From assembly GCA_030549205.1 (NCBI GenBank), contig JAUKTV010000002.1, forward strand, positions 2,976,001-3,040,000: a stretch of DNA of 64,000 nt, written 5' to 3'. The stretch is from Apiosordaria backusii (Eukaryota; Ascomycota; Sordariomycetes; Sordariales; Lasiosphaeriaceae). This document shows positions 1 to 13,600 of the stretch, piece by piece (positions within the stretch are counted from its first letter, which is position 1; each line of letters begins with the position of its first letter). The notes under the pieces were generated by a model. That model did not search any database. It saw only the letters and a program-made list of their open reading frames with translations, and was not told the origin of the DNA. A program made the position numbers and the translations under genes.

Positions 1-2
1 AC

Positions 3-647
3 ACAGAGAGATGGGTAGACATCAGCTCCGCCATTGTGGCCGACACAACTACGTTTACGATAACTCGCATTCATTACCGCCGCCTGGTTAAGCCCGGCTA
101 CACAGACTGGTCTTTCGGTGCCAGGACACCTTCACCCCACGTAACTCCTCTCACGCCCGCCCGGACTCCCGCCGAGGCACCGGTACGAGATGAATTTATT
201 GAGGAGCTCATTGTCAGCCTCGACGAAACTCTCATGGAAGCCATTGAGAAGGTCATGGCAGCAGGAGGCGCCGACATGATGAGCAAAGCCAGCTCGTCGT
301 GTTCGTCACGGTCGACAAGCAAGCGCAGGGAGAGAAGCAACAGCACTTCCACGCAAGGAGATGCTCGCTCTGCTCATAATCCGCATCACCATGGCCTCGG
401 GGGAGGAGTGCTGCCGGAAGCCCCGCGCTCACGGTGCAAGACTGTGTTGTTGGGGGCTTTGGAAGAAATAATACTGGACGTGATTGACGACAAGAAACAT
501 GAGCAACTACAACAGCACGAGGATGGGCCACCCACAACAGCGACAAGAGCATCAACAACAATAGACAAGGGCAAGGAAAGCATACTGCGGGAAGCAGTTA
601 GGGATTGGTTAGACGGTGTGGAGCGCGATAGCAGATTCATGGATTGA
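3..647 (+). CDS. 3' end of an unidentified protein gene (5' truncated by window edge)
   Basis: The reading frame is open from the first full codon at base 3 to a TGA ending at 647, and no ATG lies near its left end, so the gene starts outside the window. The visible 214 residues begin with a folded-looking stretch (FTITRIHYRRLVKPGYTDW, then a Thr/Pro run). Next come an acidic helix (EFIEELIVSLDETLMEAIEKVM), a Ser/Arg/His-rich low-complexity section and a second acidic helix (LLGALEEIILDVIDDKK). The two helices resemble each other in their Leu/Ile/Glu spacing, which may be an internal duplication. I do not recognise the family. It could be the last exon of a larger regulatory protein. Confidence 0.5.
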   Translation, partial: TERWVDISSAIVADTTTFTITRIHYRRLVKPGYTDWSFGARTPSPHVTPLTPARTPAEAPVRDEFIEELIVSLDETLMEAIEKVMAAGGADMMSKASSSCSSRSTSKRRERSNSTSTQGDARSAHNPHHHGLGGGVLPEAPRSRCKTVLLGALEEIILDVIDDKKHEQLQQHEDGPPTTATRASTTIDKGKESILREAVRDWLDGVERDSRFMD

Positions 648-3600
648 TTGATACCCCTTTTATTTTCACTTCCTTTTTCTCTTGTCCTTTTTGCATTATT
701 TCATCTCTTTTTCTTTTATACTTGTGCATTATGGACGGTGGGGCTGGTGAGGATGGAAGGCTCGCATTCTTTTGGGAGCATTGTTGGGATTTCAACATCA
801 TTTTCATTCTATTTATCTTTTTGACGAAGGGGAGAAGTATACACGCGCTTTGCATGTTGTTTACTTTTCTTCTGGTTCATCAGGCAGCTCACACACTAAT
901 TTCATCACTTATCTATGCATTTATCAGGAAGTTTTGGTTTGCTTGGTTGGCCGGGTGGCACATGGATGAGCGTGGGGAGTCCTTTAGAAATATCATTCGA
1001 TTCAATAAACTACGTTTAACATGCCTCACCTTAACTTCCTGTGCCTCAAGAAAAGACCTAAACTGCCGTGCTGGTTTGCCGTGCTGAGCGTTGGCTCTGC
1101 AGTGTGCTGGGTTGTGTGTGATATCTGCACTGCTTTGCACACGGATGGGGGAAGTACCCGATCCCAGACGTATATCAGCTTCAAAATATTACCTGGAAGA
1201 GCGCTAAAGATATGCACAGCACGGATATATACCCGCGCCGTTAATAACACAACGAAACCGGGTCAGTCGGTGATAGTTCTTTTTCACATTCAGGACCGGT
1301 TTCTCGTTTGGAAATTTGGAGAGGTTTTTGGTCCCAAGGGTGGGAAAAAGCAATTCATATCGGGAGTTGATACCGAGAAGCACGTTGTACATACATTGCA
1401 CATTGCTTCTTACGGTACCTTGCCTGCAGCCTGAGACGACCAATCGTTAACGTTCAGCATTACCTACCTTACCTTACCGGCGTACCTACAGACAAAACCG
1501 GAAGAAGAAGGCAAGTGCATACATATGCGAGGCCAGAGATGAGGTCTGGATGGGAATTGGGGGTTTCCTACTTGAGAAAATATAGACGAATCGAGATGTA
1601 GGGCTTGCCTTGCGTAGATTTGTGGATTTGGTACATCTATCTAGATGTTAACTACTTTTGAGACCTCAAGTACCTAGGTACAAAGACAACACAAGACAGC
1701 AAGGTAAATCACCAGTCTATCCAGTTACCAAACAAACCCGGACTGACTTTTCGGCACTGGACCGCTTCCTGGCACCGTGAGCAATTCTCTCTCTCTCTCT
1801 CTCTCTTCCCTCTGACGCCTGACACGAAACCATGATATGACATGACATACCTTAACAAGTAAGATATCTCGAAAATAATCGGCTCTTCTCACTAAAGCTT
1901 GCAAACTTACCGGGATACGTTACAGGCCAGGCGAAAAGAAGAAAACGTTGCCATACTGCCCGTCATGATCTCTCCGTATTTTAGACATGAGAAGTAACAG
2001 TTACAGTACCATTCACGCACCCCTAAAAGTACCATGTTCTCCCCGGCTGAATCAATCGTCTGGGAGATATACTAGATAGTAAGCCGGCGTCAATCACCTG
2101 TTTTACCTGTCCGGTGTGCAGTGTTCAAAACTCCGCGCCCGAACCCAAGTTCTTTCTCTCGGCCGGGGTCTAGAATTCCCAAAATTAAAAAACTTCTTTG
2201 CTTGCCTACCTACTTACTGTGATACAACGACCCTCTCACCCATTGGCACTTTCAGGGTCTTTCCCCCCCAATGATACCTTACCTTGGCAATATGCGTGGG
2301 CGCAATTGGAAGAGAGGGTTAAAGTGGTAAAGGGTAAAAAAAGCGAAAGTAACCTCGTGTTTCTTTTTCTACCCATCATTATAAAAACGTAAAAAAGTGA
2401 CATCGGGGTTTTTCTCTTCCTGTACGTACACCCATGCCCCAGCAGTGAACACAAAAAGTGACGATCTTTTTAGGAATGGTTCCAAGAGCAGGGGATGAGG
2501 AAAGGGGAAAGCTCACACAAGCAAGGGCACTCGGATGGCGGCCCTGAACACGGGTCGGTTGGAGTAGAGTAATGCTTGTTTTTTTTGTTGTTTTTGGCAA
2601 CGAAAATATATTGCATTTCTCTCTTGGGAAGTCCCTCGCTCGTTTAGCCCTTGTCTATGGTAAGATGGGAAAGCTGAACTATGACCAGGGGTCAAAAGTA
2701 TCACGAAGGGAACTGTAATGTCTTTTCCCCTTGCCCTTGGCTCTCGGTATTGTCTTGTCATGTCCTTCATGGAAGAGACTGTGATACGAAGTAGACAGCA
2801 ATACGGCAATGGGATAGCTTACATCTGTTCATTTTCTCCCATCATTGCCTGATCATTCTTTTTTGCCCGGCAGCCAGAAAGAATGCCGACTGAGCAGCTT
2901 TGACCCTTTTTCACTGTCCCACAAACCCAAAGCATGCCTTATGACGGTTCTGAGGGTTGAGCAACCTGCAATCTGTGATCCAACAAACACAACCAGTACC
3001 TCACGACAAGGGCCCAAGACGAAAGGAGGTTGAGGTCGGCAAAAGCCAAGCATGCGTGCATGGCATGACATGGATGCCCAGGCTAAAAGCAACGGATAAA
3101 GTCGACAGGGTGACTTCGCACAACTGCTCGAGTCCCGACGCTAGGAATGGTGGCGTTTGTGATGACTGTCACGTCGGTTCCTTGCGAACAAGGGGAGAGA
3201 GACATGTGGTTGAATAGGTGTCGTCTGTGTGTTGTGTTTGCTGCATGGATGCGAAACGGTAGCAAAGCAGGGTTCTGCTAACGGTGAACCAAGAAGCCCA
3301 GATGCTTGGCCGAGATGGCAATAATAAGGTACTTGCCCAGGGAAGACAGCAAAACGGTTACTTTTGGTTGTCTCCGTAGCCTTTACCCTGCAAGATATAT
3401 GCAAACAACATCAGCCGCGGCAATGCAAATGATATGGCAGCCGTGGTACTACTACCTTGAGAGGCCAACGTAGGGCCAGCAGGCGACGTAGGACATGGGT
3501 TTAGTATTATTAAGTTAGCGTACGCATGTCAGAATAGGAAGGTGAATAAGGACAGACCACCGTATTGCTCAGGTCTGCTGTATGGTTGAGCCAGCAGTTG

Positions 3601-5897
3601 TCCACGGTGGTTGGTCTTAGCGTAGGCGACGTTGCTGCAAGGCATCTCGAGCATATCAAGAGGGGAAGCAGCTATCCCCCCTTTCCGGGATCCGGATCGT
3701 GTGAGCCACGCCAATTGTGTGGAGTGCAGATGTTGGGGTTGAATTTTGGAGAAATCTATGTTAGCTCCATGGTTCTGATGAGGGGGAGGCTTGAGGAGAG
3801 AACAGAAGGGCTGGATTCTTCCACGTGCATGCGGTATCACCTCGCTTGGGTACCAACGCGGGAAAGGTTTTGTCCCAAGCGGACCTTGGGTGAAAGTGTG
3901 GCTGTAGATACACTCGTCGTGGACGATCTTTGCCTCATTATCGAATCGCCAGAAACACTGGAAGTGTTATTGATTTACAATATCAGGTTTCCGGGAACAC
4001 GGTGCTGGGATATATGAGGGCTGAATCTACATATATTAGCTGGTTCGGCTCGTTCCGGCGAGGCGAGTTTCTGTAGACTGGGCTATTTTAGGGTCAACGG
4101 TTCGATGCGAGTGGCTTCATGGGTAGCCTGGTGGAGCTTGAATTAGGGCGATGTTGAGCATCACCTAGACGGAAACAGTACACCACGGGGCAGCAGGTTA
4201 GTGTGAACTCGGAACTAGCATGGCTGGCAACAGAGGAAGACGCCAGCCGGACTGTACGGCTTCCGAAACAGAAGCAAGGCGCGGGGCATGGACGCAGTCT
4301 TGCTTGTAGAGTTCTGCTGTGGCACATCCCGGGCCGTCTTTATCCGGATGAACAGCGTGTGGTGATGACAATAGCCGCTTGAGCCCTGATACCAAGGACA
4401 CGGTTGGTCTTTGAAGTATCGTCCCGGGTGTTGGCGTGCGGTGGTCGCCTGCCCGGCTTCGAGAAACCTCTGTGGCGAAGGTCGCCAGGCGCCCGAGGCC
4501 TGGGGATGAGCTGTGGAATTGAGCAACTGATCACGCCACAGACCAACACCTCTTTTGCCAAACCGACAGGACAGTGGGGTGGCCCATCTTGCACAGAAAG
4601 CTCGAGATGTCGACCACCGATCGTCAGGGGCACGGGTGGCGGGACCGGAAGGCAGATGACTGGTAAAGTCATGAAAGATGTTGATTGATGCCCGAGGTGT
4701 CCGTTTGAAACATGCAACTGGCTGACACTCGCTAAGACTCACGCAGTACCAACAGGACACTGGAATAAATGAAAGAATGCAGGTAGCCGAAATCCAACAG
4801 CTTCTTGAAGTCCAAATATGGAACAAGAGCCAACAAGACGAAAACGCAACACTGAAGACTGATGGCCATTGGAGACCTGATCCCAAGACTCTGGTGGGGC
4901 GGCTACAGTGAGCTTGTTTGTCTTTTAGTGGGCCTCAGCAAAACATGTTCCCCGCATACCCGGGTCCCGCCATGGCCGCTAATTGGAGGCAGCACTGTTC
5001 CGCTCCCGCCTCCCCAGCCGCAGCAGTTTGGAAACCCAGCGATTGGATTGGCCAAAAAAGCATCAGGCTTCTCAGCCAGCCGTTTTCATCAACCTCACAC
5101 ATTCTCTAACACGCCTCACATCACCGACAGCACTTGGAATTATCCACTGGAACCCATTGTCTTATTGTTTGTCCGTGGCGCACATTCCTCCATATTTCCC
5201 ATCGCTGGCTAAGTCATCCAAAGGATTGGTGTTTCTTAGTTTCCCATGCCTTGCTTGGACTTGCTTGGACTAGGGATCTGGTTACCAAGCCCCAACAACC
5301 ACACGTTGCCCTGTGCTTGCGGTTGGATTTCCCGATCTCAGCCATGCGTAACGAGGCACAGCACATTCCCGCTCCTGACATGCAAGGGGTCTTTGGATGA
5401 TTGTTCCTTTGGTCATGGTTGGCCGCCAAATGGTCTCACCAACTCTGAACCCAGGATGATCAGTGGCAACGAGGCCAATGACAATGTATGTAAGTGAGCC
5501 AACTGGCCGTCAGCCGATGATGCCCCTGCTGGCTGCCCATGGGGGCAGAAAAATCAAGTGAGCAATGAACAATAGGCAGGTATCTACTGTCACGCTGTTG
5601 GAAGACCGGACGGCTGTGTTGAGATCGACAGCTCTTCCCCTTATTAAAGCCGCACGCGCCGCATTGCAAGCATCGTCAAACCCTTTTAAGTGAACAGCTT
5701 TTTCATTCCCTGACTTTTCTTCGTTTATTTTCTCGGTAAACACCATTGGCAGCGAGTCTGCTTAACATACAAACCTCACATTCATAGAACCACGACTTGT
5801 ACGTACAAGGCGCCAAAACAACTAGTAATCACGGCACTGGATATCGTTGCATCAGCCTAGATCCACCTCTTACACTGGGACTCATCCGCCAATCACC
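648..5897. other. Gene-poor stretch, no supportable gene
   Basis: About 5.2 kb without an ORF that looks coding. Overlapping ORFs of 60-220 codons occur on both strands (the longest on the minus strand at 4215-4886), but they start at non-ATG codons, have Trp/Cys/Ser-heavy composition and share no domain I know. Visible content: a T-rich tract just after 650 that fits a 3' UTR, a (TC)n run at 1786-1807, a perfect 12-bp palindrome GTACCTAGGTAC at 1670-1681, and TACCTA-type motifs around 1465-1500 and 2203. Confidence 0.6.
1786..1807. repeat. (TC)n microsatellite
   Basis: About eleven uninterrupted TC dinucleotides within intergenic DNA. Polypyrimidine tracts are common in fungal upstream regions; no gene is assigned to this one. 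Confidence 0.9.
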
Positions 5898-7645
5898 ATG
5901 AGAGCCACATACGGCATCGTTGCCGCTCTCTCGGCCAGCTTCTCACCAGCGTCGGCAGCAGCTTGTTCTAAGCAAGGTCTTCTTCTTGTGTCATCGTACC
6001 CAATTGGGAATACTGTTGGAGGAGTTACAACATTCAAACTAGGAAACAAGGGCCTGGAGCAAGTTGGCGAACTCTCAACAATCTGCGGTACCAATCCTTC
6101 ATGGCAAACACTCGTTGGAGAAGACCAATATTATTGCATCAATGAGAATTGGGACACGGGCAATGGCACTTTTACCTCAGCCAAGATAAACAAGGACGGC
6201 ACTCTCGCGTTTTTGGGAAATAGTTCTACTCCTGGAGGCCCTGTGCATATTGCTCTCTATGGTGAGGGCGGAAAACGAGCTATCACTGCCAACTTGTAAG
6301 TTCTTCAACGCTCTTTCACTTTCATACTTTGCGTTCAAAACTGCGTGATTTGGAATATCTAGGCATGTTGCGTAGTGTCAATTAGGGTAGCTAACACACA
6401 TCACTAGTGCCTCATCATCTATCAACGCCTTCAGCCTTGACGACCCAGCCAAGCCCCAATCCTTGGAGAACAAAGCTTTCCCTCCACGCCCCGACAACAA
6501 AAATATAGCTTCCAGGCCTCATCAGGCTGTTGTTGATCCCACCGGTGGATTTATTGTCCTCCCCGATCTCAGCGTCGATGTCCTCCATATCTTCAGCGTG
6601 GACCAAACTTCGCTGGCACTCAGCGAATTGGTATGTACCTGCTTTGTCCACCCCTGCTCTTAGTGTTTCAACAGCGATATTGACAACTTCGAAGCCGGTA
6701 TATACTTTCGAAAACGGAACTGGCCCCAGACATGCCGCTTTCTTCAAGTCTGATTCCAAGACCTTCCTCTACGTCATTGCCGAGAAATTGAATGCGATCA
6801 TTGGGTTCGACGTTTCTTATGGCACAAATACCTTGACGCTTTCTCAAATCTTCAACATCAGGACAGACGGCAGCAATACAGTGGCACGTCCAGGCTCAAC
6901 AGGAGCTGAGATCACTATCTCAGTAAGTAGATCTTTTTTGTGCCCGGGTTCCAAGAGCCAAAAGCTAACCAACGACACTCGTAGCCCGATAACAAATTTT
7001 TGACTGTCTCAACCCGGAATGACACCATGGTGGAGTACACCCTCGTCGATGGGAAAAAGATCCAGTCCGACGCCTTGAATACCTTCTCCATCGACGCCGG
7101 CACGGGTCAATTAGCCCACGTTCAAACCGCTCCAGCTGGTGGTATCCTCCCACGTCACTTCAGCTTCAACAAAGACGGCAGCCTTGTGGCTGTGGCTTGT
7201 GGAGGAGGGGGAGCAGATAATAACCGAGTCAACGTCTTCCAGCGCGATGTTGCCACAGGGAAGATCGGCAAGGCGGTGGGCGAGGCACTGCTCGCGACCC
7301 AGGTTAACCATGTCATCTTCAAGGAGTAAGCAAGAGACACGTGTGTGGTGCGGGCAGATTTGTCCGGTGTAACTTATTCTTCTTTTCTTCAGGGACGCAG
7401 ACTGTGACGGTCAGTCCGGTGATGGTCAATCTGCGGATACTTCTGCCGGGCCTGCTTCTGCAACAGGGTCAACAAAAGGCAGTTTAGGGGCTTCTACATT
7501 TGGGATGGCGTTAGGATGGCAGGTTTATTTTACGGTGTTCTTGGTTGGTGGGCTGGGGTTATCTTTTAGAGCTTTAGACAGGCCAAAAAGAAACAATATA
7601 GAGATATTATCATATGCTACCTCCCTTATATACCAACACATCTAA
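5898..7645 (+). CDS. Secreted 7-bladed beta-propeller lactonase-like protein
   Basis: Five exons can be joined in phase: 5898-6295, 6408-6630, 6695-6922, 6985-7325 and 7393-7645, giving 480 residues. I chose the ATG at 5898 because it opens a classic signal peptide (MRATYGIVAALSASFSPASA). The body has hallmarks of the 6-phosphogluconolactonase / muconate-cycloisomerase-like lactonase family: HQAVVDPTGGFIVLPDLSVD, GTGPRHAAFF, and a late blade with LPRHFSFNKDGSLVAVA. Family members in fungi are often secreted; the real substrate is usually unknown. The last exon adds a Gly/Ser/Thr linker, a roughly 22-residue hydrophobic segment and a basic tail, suggesting a membrane or GPI anchor. The true end may be nearer 7572 if a T is missing from the run TTTTAG, which would stop the protein right after the hydrophobic tail. 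Function beyond the fold is inference. Confidence 0.8.
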
Positions 7646-10600
7646 TGATAACGTGAGATTTTACCGAAGATGATGGAAATGGGTTGCAGAAAGGAATACA
7701 CCACCGCTAAAAAGATTGACCTCGACTATCCGGTCCCATAACAAATATTAGCTCATCTCTTTCTTTCAATGCCATTGTGAGATTCAATAATGAACAAGAG
7801 CTGTTCGAGTCTGTCCCTTTAAGCTTACTGTCGATCTCTTTCACGTTCTGTTCGTGGCATTTCATCTCATCTCATGCTGCGAGTCTCTCATGATGGTGGG
7901 GCAGTCAGTCAATGATGTGACAGCATAAAAAAAAGCAATGCCTGAACCCCTCCCCTCACTCACCCCGCATTTTGTGGAATCCCCACTAGAAAGACATGAA
8001 ACAGTGACATATTTAATGCCGAACTTTCTCACATTTCTTTTTGCCCAGTCCATGGGGGCATGAAATGATCGCCATTTTCCGTCTGATGTTGTTGTTGTTG
8101 AACGGTCAATGCTCAAGCTTTTGCCAGAGGCTCTTCAGGGTCCGATTGTGTCTTGTCTCACCATTGCCGTGTGTGGGGGGAGGGGGAGGGTGGGTTTAAC
8201 AGCACTAAAGTCACATGAGGATGGCCCGGATCATGAAGAATAAATGAGCAAATGTTATGCTGGTTTGGTAAGGTATACACTATGTGTTATGAATCTTCAA
8301 GGTGAACCCGGAAAGTTGATGAGTGGTTGGGTTTCTGTGATGTTATTGTATGTAATCATGGGTAGGTTGAAGGTCAGGTTTTCATTTCCTGAGTAACCTG
8401 AATAGTCTCAAATCTGGTCCATGAAGATCATCGAAGAGACCACCTCCCATAAAGATGTTATCAAGTGGTATACAAAGTTGGTTTGATGTATTCCCATTAC
8501 CGGAACACGTCGCTTGAAAGTGCTTCTACTGATGAGAGTACTGTCAAGTCCATGTCGATCCGGAGCAGCCCCTCCCCCCCTTTCACATCCCGCGCCTGTT
8601 CTCCATCTTTTACCCCAGAACTTCCAAGACGGCCGATCATGGTAACCTACCTTACATCTTCACATTGTGCGGATTTAAAGAAAAAAATCAGGGTTTTGTC
8701 TGTGGGTAACAACCAATCCCCGGATTGGTCCTAACCAAACGGGCAAGCCGGGTCATCAAGCCTTGTCCTTCCGCTGCTGGGCGATCATCCATCGAGCAAG
8801 CAAGCAACACGTGCGGGCTGTTCGGGCGAACGGTGCAGATCGGTTGATCTTCCTTTTTATGACCTATGTGGTATATAGCTGCGTGGCAGCTGTATCAGAT
8901 ATTGAAGATATTAAAAACTATGGCGTCTAAGACGGGCGTAGATTTCCGTTTTGGGATGTATACAAACGGATAATGCCGGCGTCCCCTCTCTTGATATTCT
9001 ATTGTCTACGTGTTGGTTGTGGTTCATGATCAACAAGAAGACTGATGACGAGAGGCGGTCGGGTTCGGTCGATAGTATGGAGTCCTTTCGCTTGACAGAA
9101 CCATGGGCGAGGCTCTCGTTTGCTGTGCTTATGGGAGGCTAGAAGAGGCTCGTATGATCAGAAAATTCTTGGTTATGGTTGGCAGTTGCGAGAACACAGC
9201 GCCATGTCTGCCCTCCTTCTCGGCTTCAAGATAGAAGAACGTGCATGCATGCATGTGCCATATTGGCCTACAGACGTAAGAGTGCCGTGTCAAACCTGTG
9301 AGCGGGAAGGATCGTGAACGATATGCAGCACAAAAGTAGACGGTGACCAAGGGACCTGCGGAAGAACATGGTCCATGGAGGGGGGCCTCGACAAAAGAAC
9401 AGGGAGCTTTGCCGCGGTGTCATCCGAATCGTGTGTCCCGCAGAGTGATGACCGATGGTGGCCAACCGCCCAGGAGTCGAGTCTGGTTCCAACGAGATGG
9501 GGGAGTGGTGATGTGTGCTCATGATGCGTGGTGGGAGGGACAGAGAGGGGTAAGTAAAGCCGAAGCCAAGGCCCGTCAGGTGTGAAGCGAGTGGTGGTGC
9601 GGTCGCCGGACATGAAGAGCCAGTTTTGGGTGTGGGGCTGGCCCCGAGGACAGCAAAAACCAAAGGTGCTCTTCCGGTACCGAAGGCTTCGCTGGCCTGG
9701 GGTTCCAACCGGGGTGGCCAAGCCAACGTCCGGTGGTTTCAAGCCACGGCTGTCGGCACTCACCAAGCTTCCGAACAAGATGTTGTCTTGCCGCGCAATT
9801 TCCTGCTGGTATATCCGCATCTGTCTAGTGGTGAGGTTTGCGAGATGTCATCCCATGTGATACTACACCACTAGGCGCAGTTAGACGCGACTACCCACAA
9901 AGAAGAAGGCGGAAGCTTTCAAATCGCCGCGTCAGCTACCGTAGGGATCTTGGGAGCAGGGCAGGCCCCTGAAGCGGAGTGGTGAACGGTTGTTTTGCTG
10001 GTCCAGACCAAACCGGACTTGTGATCGGTGATTCTGCATCGCAGCGGTCCCCGCAGTGCCCGCGCCCGCCCCGTTGCCCGTGTCCGTGCCCGTGCCCACA
10101 TTCCTACCCGTTACCCGCGCCGATGACAACAGTTTCGGCGGTGGGGTCGAGAGCGGGGGATGCTGCTTGAAGGGGCGGGGGGCTGGTGCCCACAGAGGGC
10201 CACATATGCACCCCGAAGTCTTGTCTGTCACGGGTGCGGACGGTCGTCGACAGAATCAGGATGGAATATGCAGGCCATGTCCAAATATCGACAGTATCCG
10301 TGCTTTTCCACGAGAAATCGGGCGTGTAATATCGTCTGCCGCAGCCGCACCTTAGACTAGCGTGGTCTAGACAGTTGGTGTCAATGTATGCCATGTGTAG
10401 CCAGGGTTTGTGTGTGCCGGTTAATATATATCGAAAAGTCCCATGACCTCCCACACGGTCACCAAGAGAGCGGAGCGTGGCGGGAGGGAGGGAGCGAGGC
10501 TGAAGAGGGCCAGATGGGCCGTTTCAGGGACTCTTGAGCGGTTAGTTACTATCGAAGGCTTGAGAGTGAGAATACGATTCGGCGGGATCTAATTGTAGTA

Positions 10601-13600
10601 TCATTGTTAGTGCCATACTGGAGACTGAAGGAGATTCTGTGGTTAGTGTTGAAGTTGTCGTAGGGTTGAACCATGGCCTTACTAATGATACTCGATAGTT
10701 CAATATGTCTGTATCCAGACAGCTGTAGATGTCGTTAGTGAGGCTCTCACACACCAAGTTTGTGGTTGATGGTGGTTGGCGCAAGGGCTTAATTGCAAGC
10801 ATTCGGACCGACCGCCTTTTTGGGCACCCAGTGGAAGTCGCTCTTCCCCAAGCCACTAACGCACTCGGATGCACGTGCGCGGTGCAGACCGTAATTTACA
10901 TGTAATCCTGAAACGGTCTACCACCGCCCGTTTGACGTTTCGAGCCGTTGGAAAAGGCAGGAAGTGGCAGAAGAAGAATGAAAAGAGAGTTGCTCCGAAT
11001 CGGACGACACTGCTTCGATCCGCCCCACAATCAGGCCCAAGGCGGGATTTTGGTATCGCCAACAAGGCGAGATTGCGGCTTCTCCACGACGGGAGCTTGG
11101 AACTGTGACGTGCCTGGGCCAATTTGCCCATCACAGCTTTGTTGAGCCCAGAGTCCTGCCTGTGTACTACATACCCGTGAAACCCAGACCCTCCAGTGGT
11201 CGCACGGCAGGAAACGAAAGTTGACACTGAAGAAGGAAGATGGGCCAAACTTGGTTCCCAATATAGCGGTCCACCACCCTTCTATCAAGCCCTCAATATC
11301 AGCAATCTCTCGGTTACCCGAAATAGGACGAACCCTTCCAGGCAGTCGAGGCAGCCACGCAGCTTGTCGGCGGCGGTGGCGAGTAGGTGGTGGAGCGGGC
11401 CATCGTGTTGACTGTTCACGAGATCCTGCTTCGTCCACCAGAAAGGAAGGCAGAGAAGCCCCGTTATGAAAACAGTCATTTGTGGCCGCAGAGGCGGAAC
11501 GAGACTGATCACCACATGACCGTCCATTCATTGAATTGCCGCCTCCAAGACAATGCTCGATCGACTCCCGAGGTGATCCTGCGGTGGTGGTAGTGTGAGG
11601 TCGGCAATGTGGGTGTCCTTGTATCTACACACCGGGACGCAGGTACCTCCAACCACCAGCTAGGTCGACGAGGATCATGACGAATAGCTTGCTCCAAGAG
11701 GACGCTCCGTGGAGTGTGGAGTTCTTTCTTTGCCTTCTCGAACACTTTGCTCCTCACCACCCTCCTTCGCGATGGACGGTGCGGAGGGCCCGAGCATGGG
11801 AACAAGGCGATTCGTCGAGCCCAGAGATTACCAGGAGCGACGCTGGCAGTTGTTGAATTTATGCTAAATACAGGTTGCAAGGGTTTATCAAGCCTTATGG
11901 TATGGCGCGCTTGTGGGTGAAGGGGGGTCCCTAGAAGATGCACGACCTTACAACTCGCTCTTATAAGGCTGGTACAACCACCTAAACTCTTCTCGAGAAG
12001 GTGGTGGCTGTAGCCAACATCAACAAACACCTGAGTCAAGAGTATTAAGAGGGGGGATGTGTGAGCTGGTGATCATGCCGACGGATTCCAGACTGTTGGT
12101 GATTGGATGATACGCTGGAAGCGAAGATGCGGGGTCAATGTATGTACACTACTGTACTCTGTACAGCTGGAAATCTGCTGGTCTGTGACTGAGCTGCTCG
12201 TTTTGAAAATATTGGGGCTATTGGCCGGTCAGTTCGGGGGATGTTTTTGCAGATCAAAATTGGATGCAGGTCCATGATGATTACATACACATGGCTTTCA
12301 TTCTGTCTTACATGGAGGTCTCCCGGGGCCCGGGTTCGGGTTCGTATGAGAGTAAGACTAACTATCAGTGAACGTGCGCATTCCCTTCATCCGGTTGGTG
12401 ATGCCGGCACCCATGGACATTTCCATTCCTTCTGTCAAAGTCCCTGTGATTGAGCTGGACTTTTCAGCTGATCGGCTAACCTTTGCAGTTTCATTCACCG
12501 CCATGGCAGTCGTGGCTAGCCCTCGAGGTACACGATACTATTACTTTAGTTAACGTTACTGCCCTCGTCCTAGTAAGTACGAGTACGTGATACGTTGTCT
12601 GTGCCAAGAAGGGCAGTCCACGTAAGTCTCATTTATAAGGCACTTTGTCAATGCCTCGTTCAGAATTATTGCTTTGCTTACTTTTGGACTGTGGAAGCTC
12701 AAACGGGCAACGGAACGAGCGGAGCGGGCAGCTGCTTGGGCGATCTGAGTGATGACAGTGGTCAATGCTTCCTGTGAAGTGTCGTCCCCAGCCCAGCCGA
12801 GAGTGAACGAACGGTTTTGGAGTTTCTTGGGGAACCCCACCCCCGCGTTTTTGATTTGCGTCTGCTCCCCTCTCATTTTGCTTCTGTTCCCCTTCTCCGC
12901 AAATACTGTGGCCGGCCCCACCTCCGCAGACTTGTCTCCCGTCTTCTGCTTGCTGATGACTTCTCAGCTGGTGACACAGCCAGACCGGCCGTTCACGGCT
13001 CGCTTCTTGTCCCCATGCTCATGACTCTGAGCAGGACCTCGGTCCTCGATGCATCTCCATGAATCCAGCACGCATCAGATCCGGAGCGCACCCACAACAC
13101 CATCAAAAAAACCACTTTTGAGCCACTCCACATGGCGCTCTCGCTCGGCGTCAATGCAACCCTGAGCAGCGGTTCGTCCACGTCCATCGGTCGTTCGCGG
13201 TTCCCACCCTCGTTGAGCCTAGCGGCATAGAGCTCCCCTGTAGGCCACCGTCCCGTCTCCGTTTTGGATGATGAATTTTGGAAGCTAACCTGGAGCCGCT
13301 GCCAATCCAACGGTAGTGTATGCGTGTGCTTCTTCAAGGGTATCAGCATCACGGTGTGTAGCTACACGGCGGATCACTGTGACCCGGCCTGGGGACTCAT
13401 TAACAGGACCACTCCACAAAGCATCAAGCCACCGTTAGTTGAGACGGCCCTCTCAAGAGGTAGGTATCTCCGAAGCCATTGCCTGGTACATCCGTGTACT
13501 TCTTCCCTCCTTTTCATACCGGTCTGGGGTTTTATTCTACATGGGCCACTACTCACGCTACTTTGGAGGCGAGCTTACTCCCATATGAATCCTTCACATC

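Noticed and set aside
4091..4120. GGTTCGATGCG resembling a tRNA B box
   Set aside because: No matching A box, acceptor stem or cloverleaf around it; no other tRNA candidate found.
4215..4886. 223-codon minus-strand ORF
   Set aside because: Trp/Cys/Ser-rich random composition, overlaps other ORFs on both strands, no domain and no plausible exon chain.
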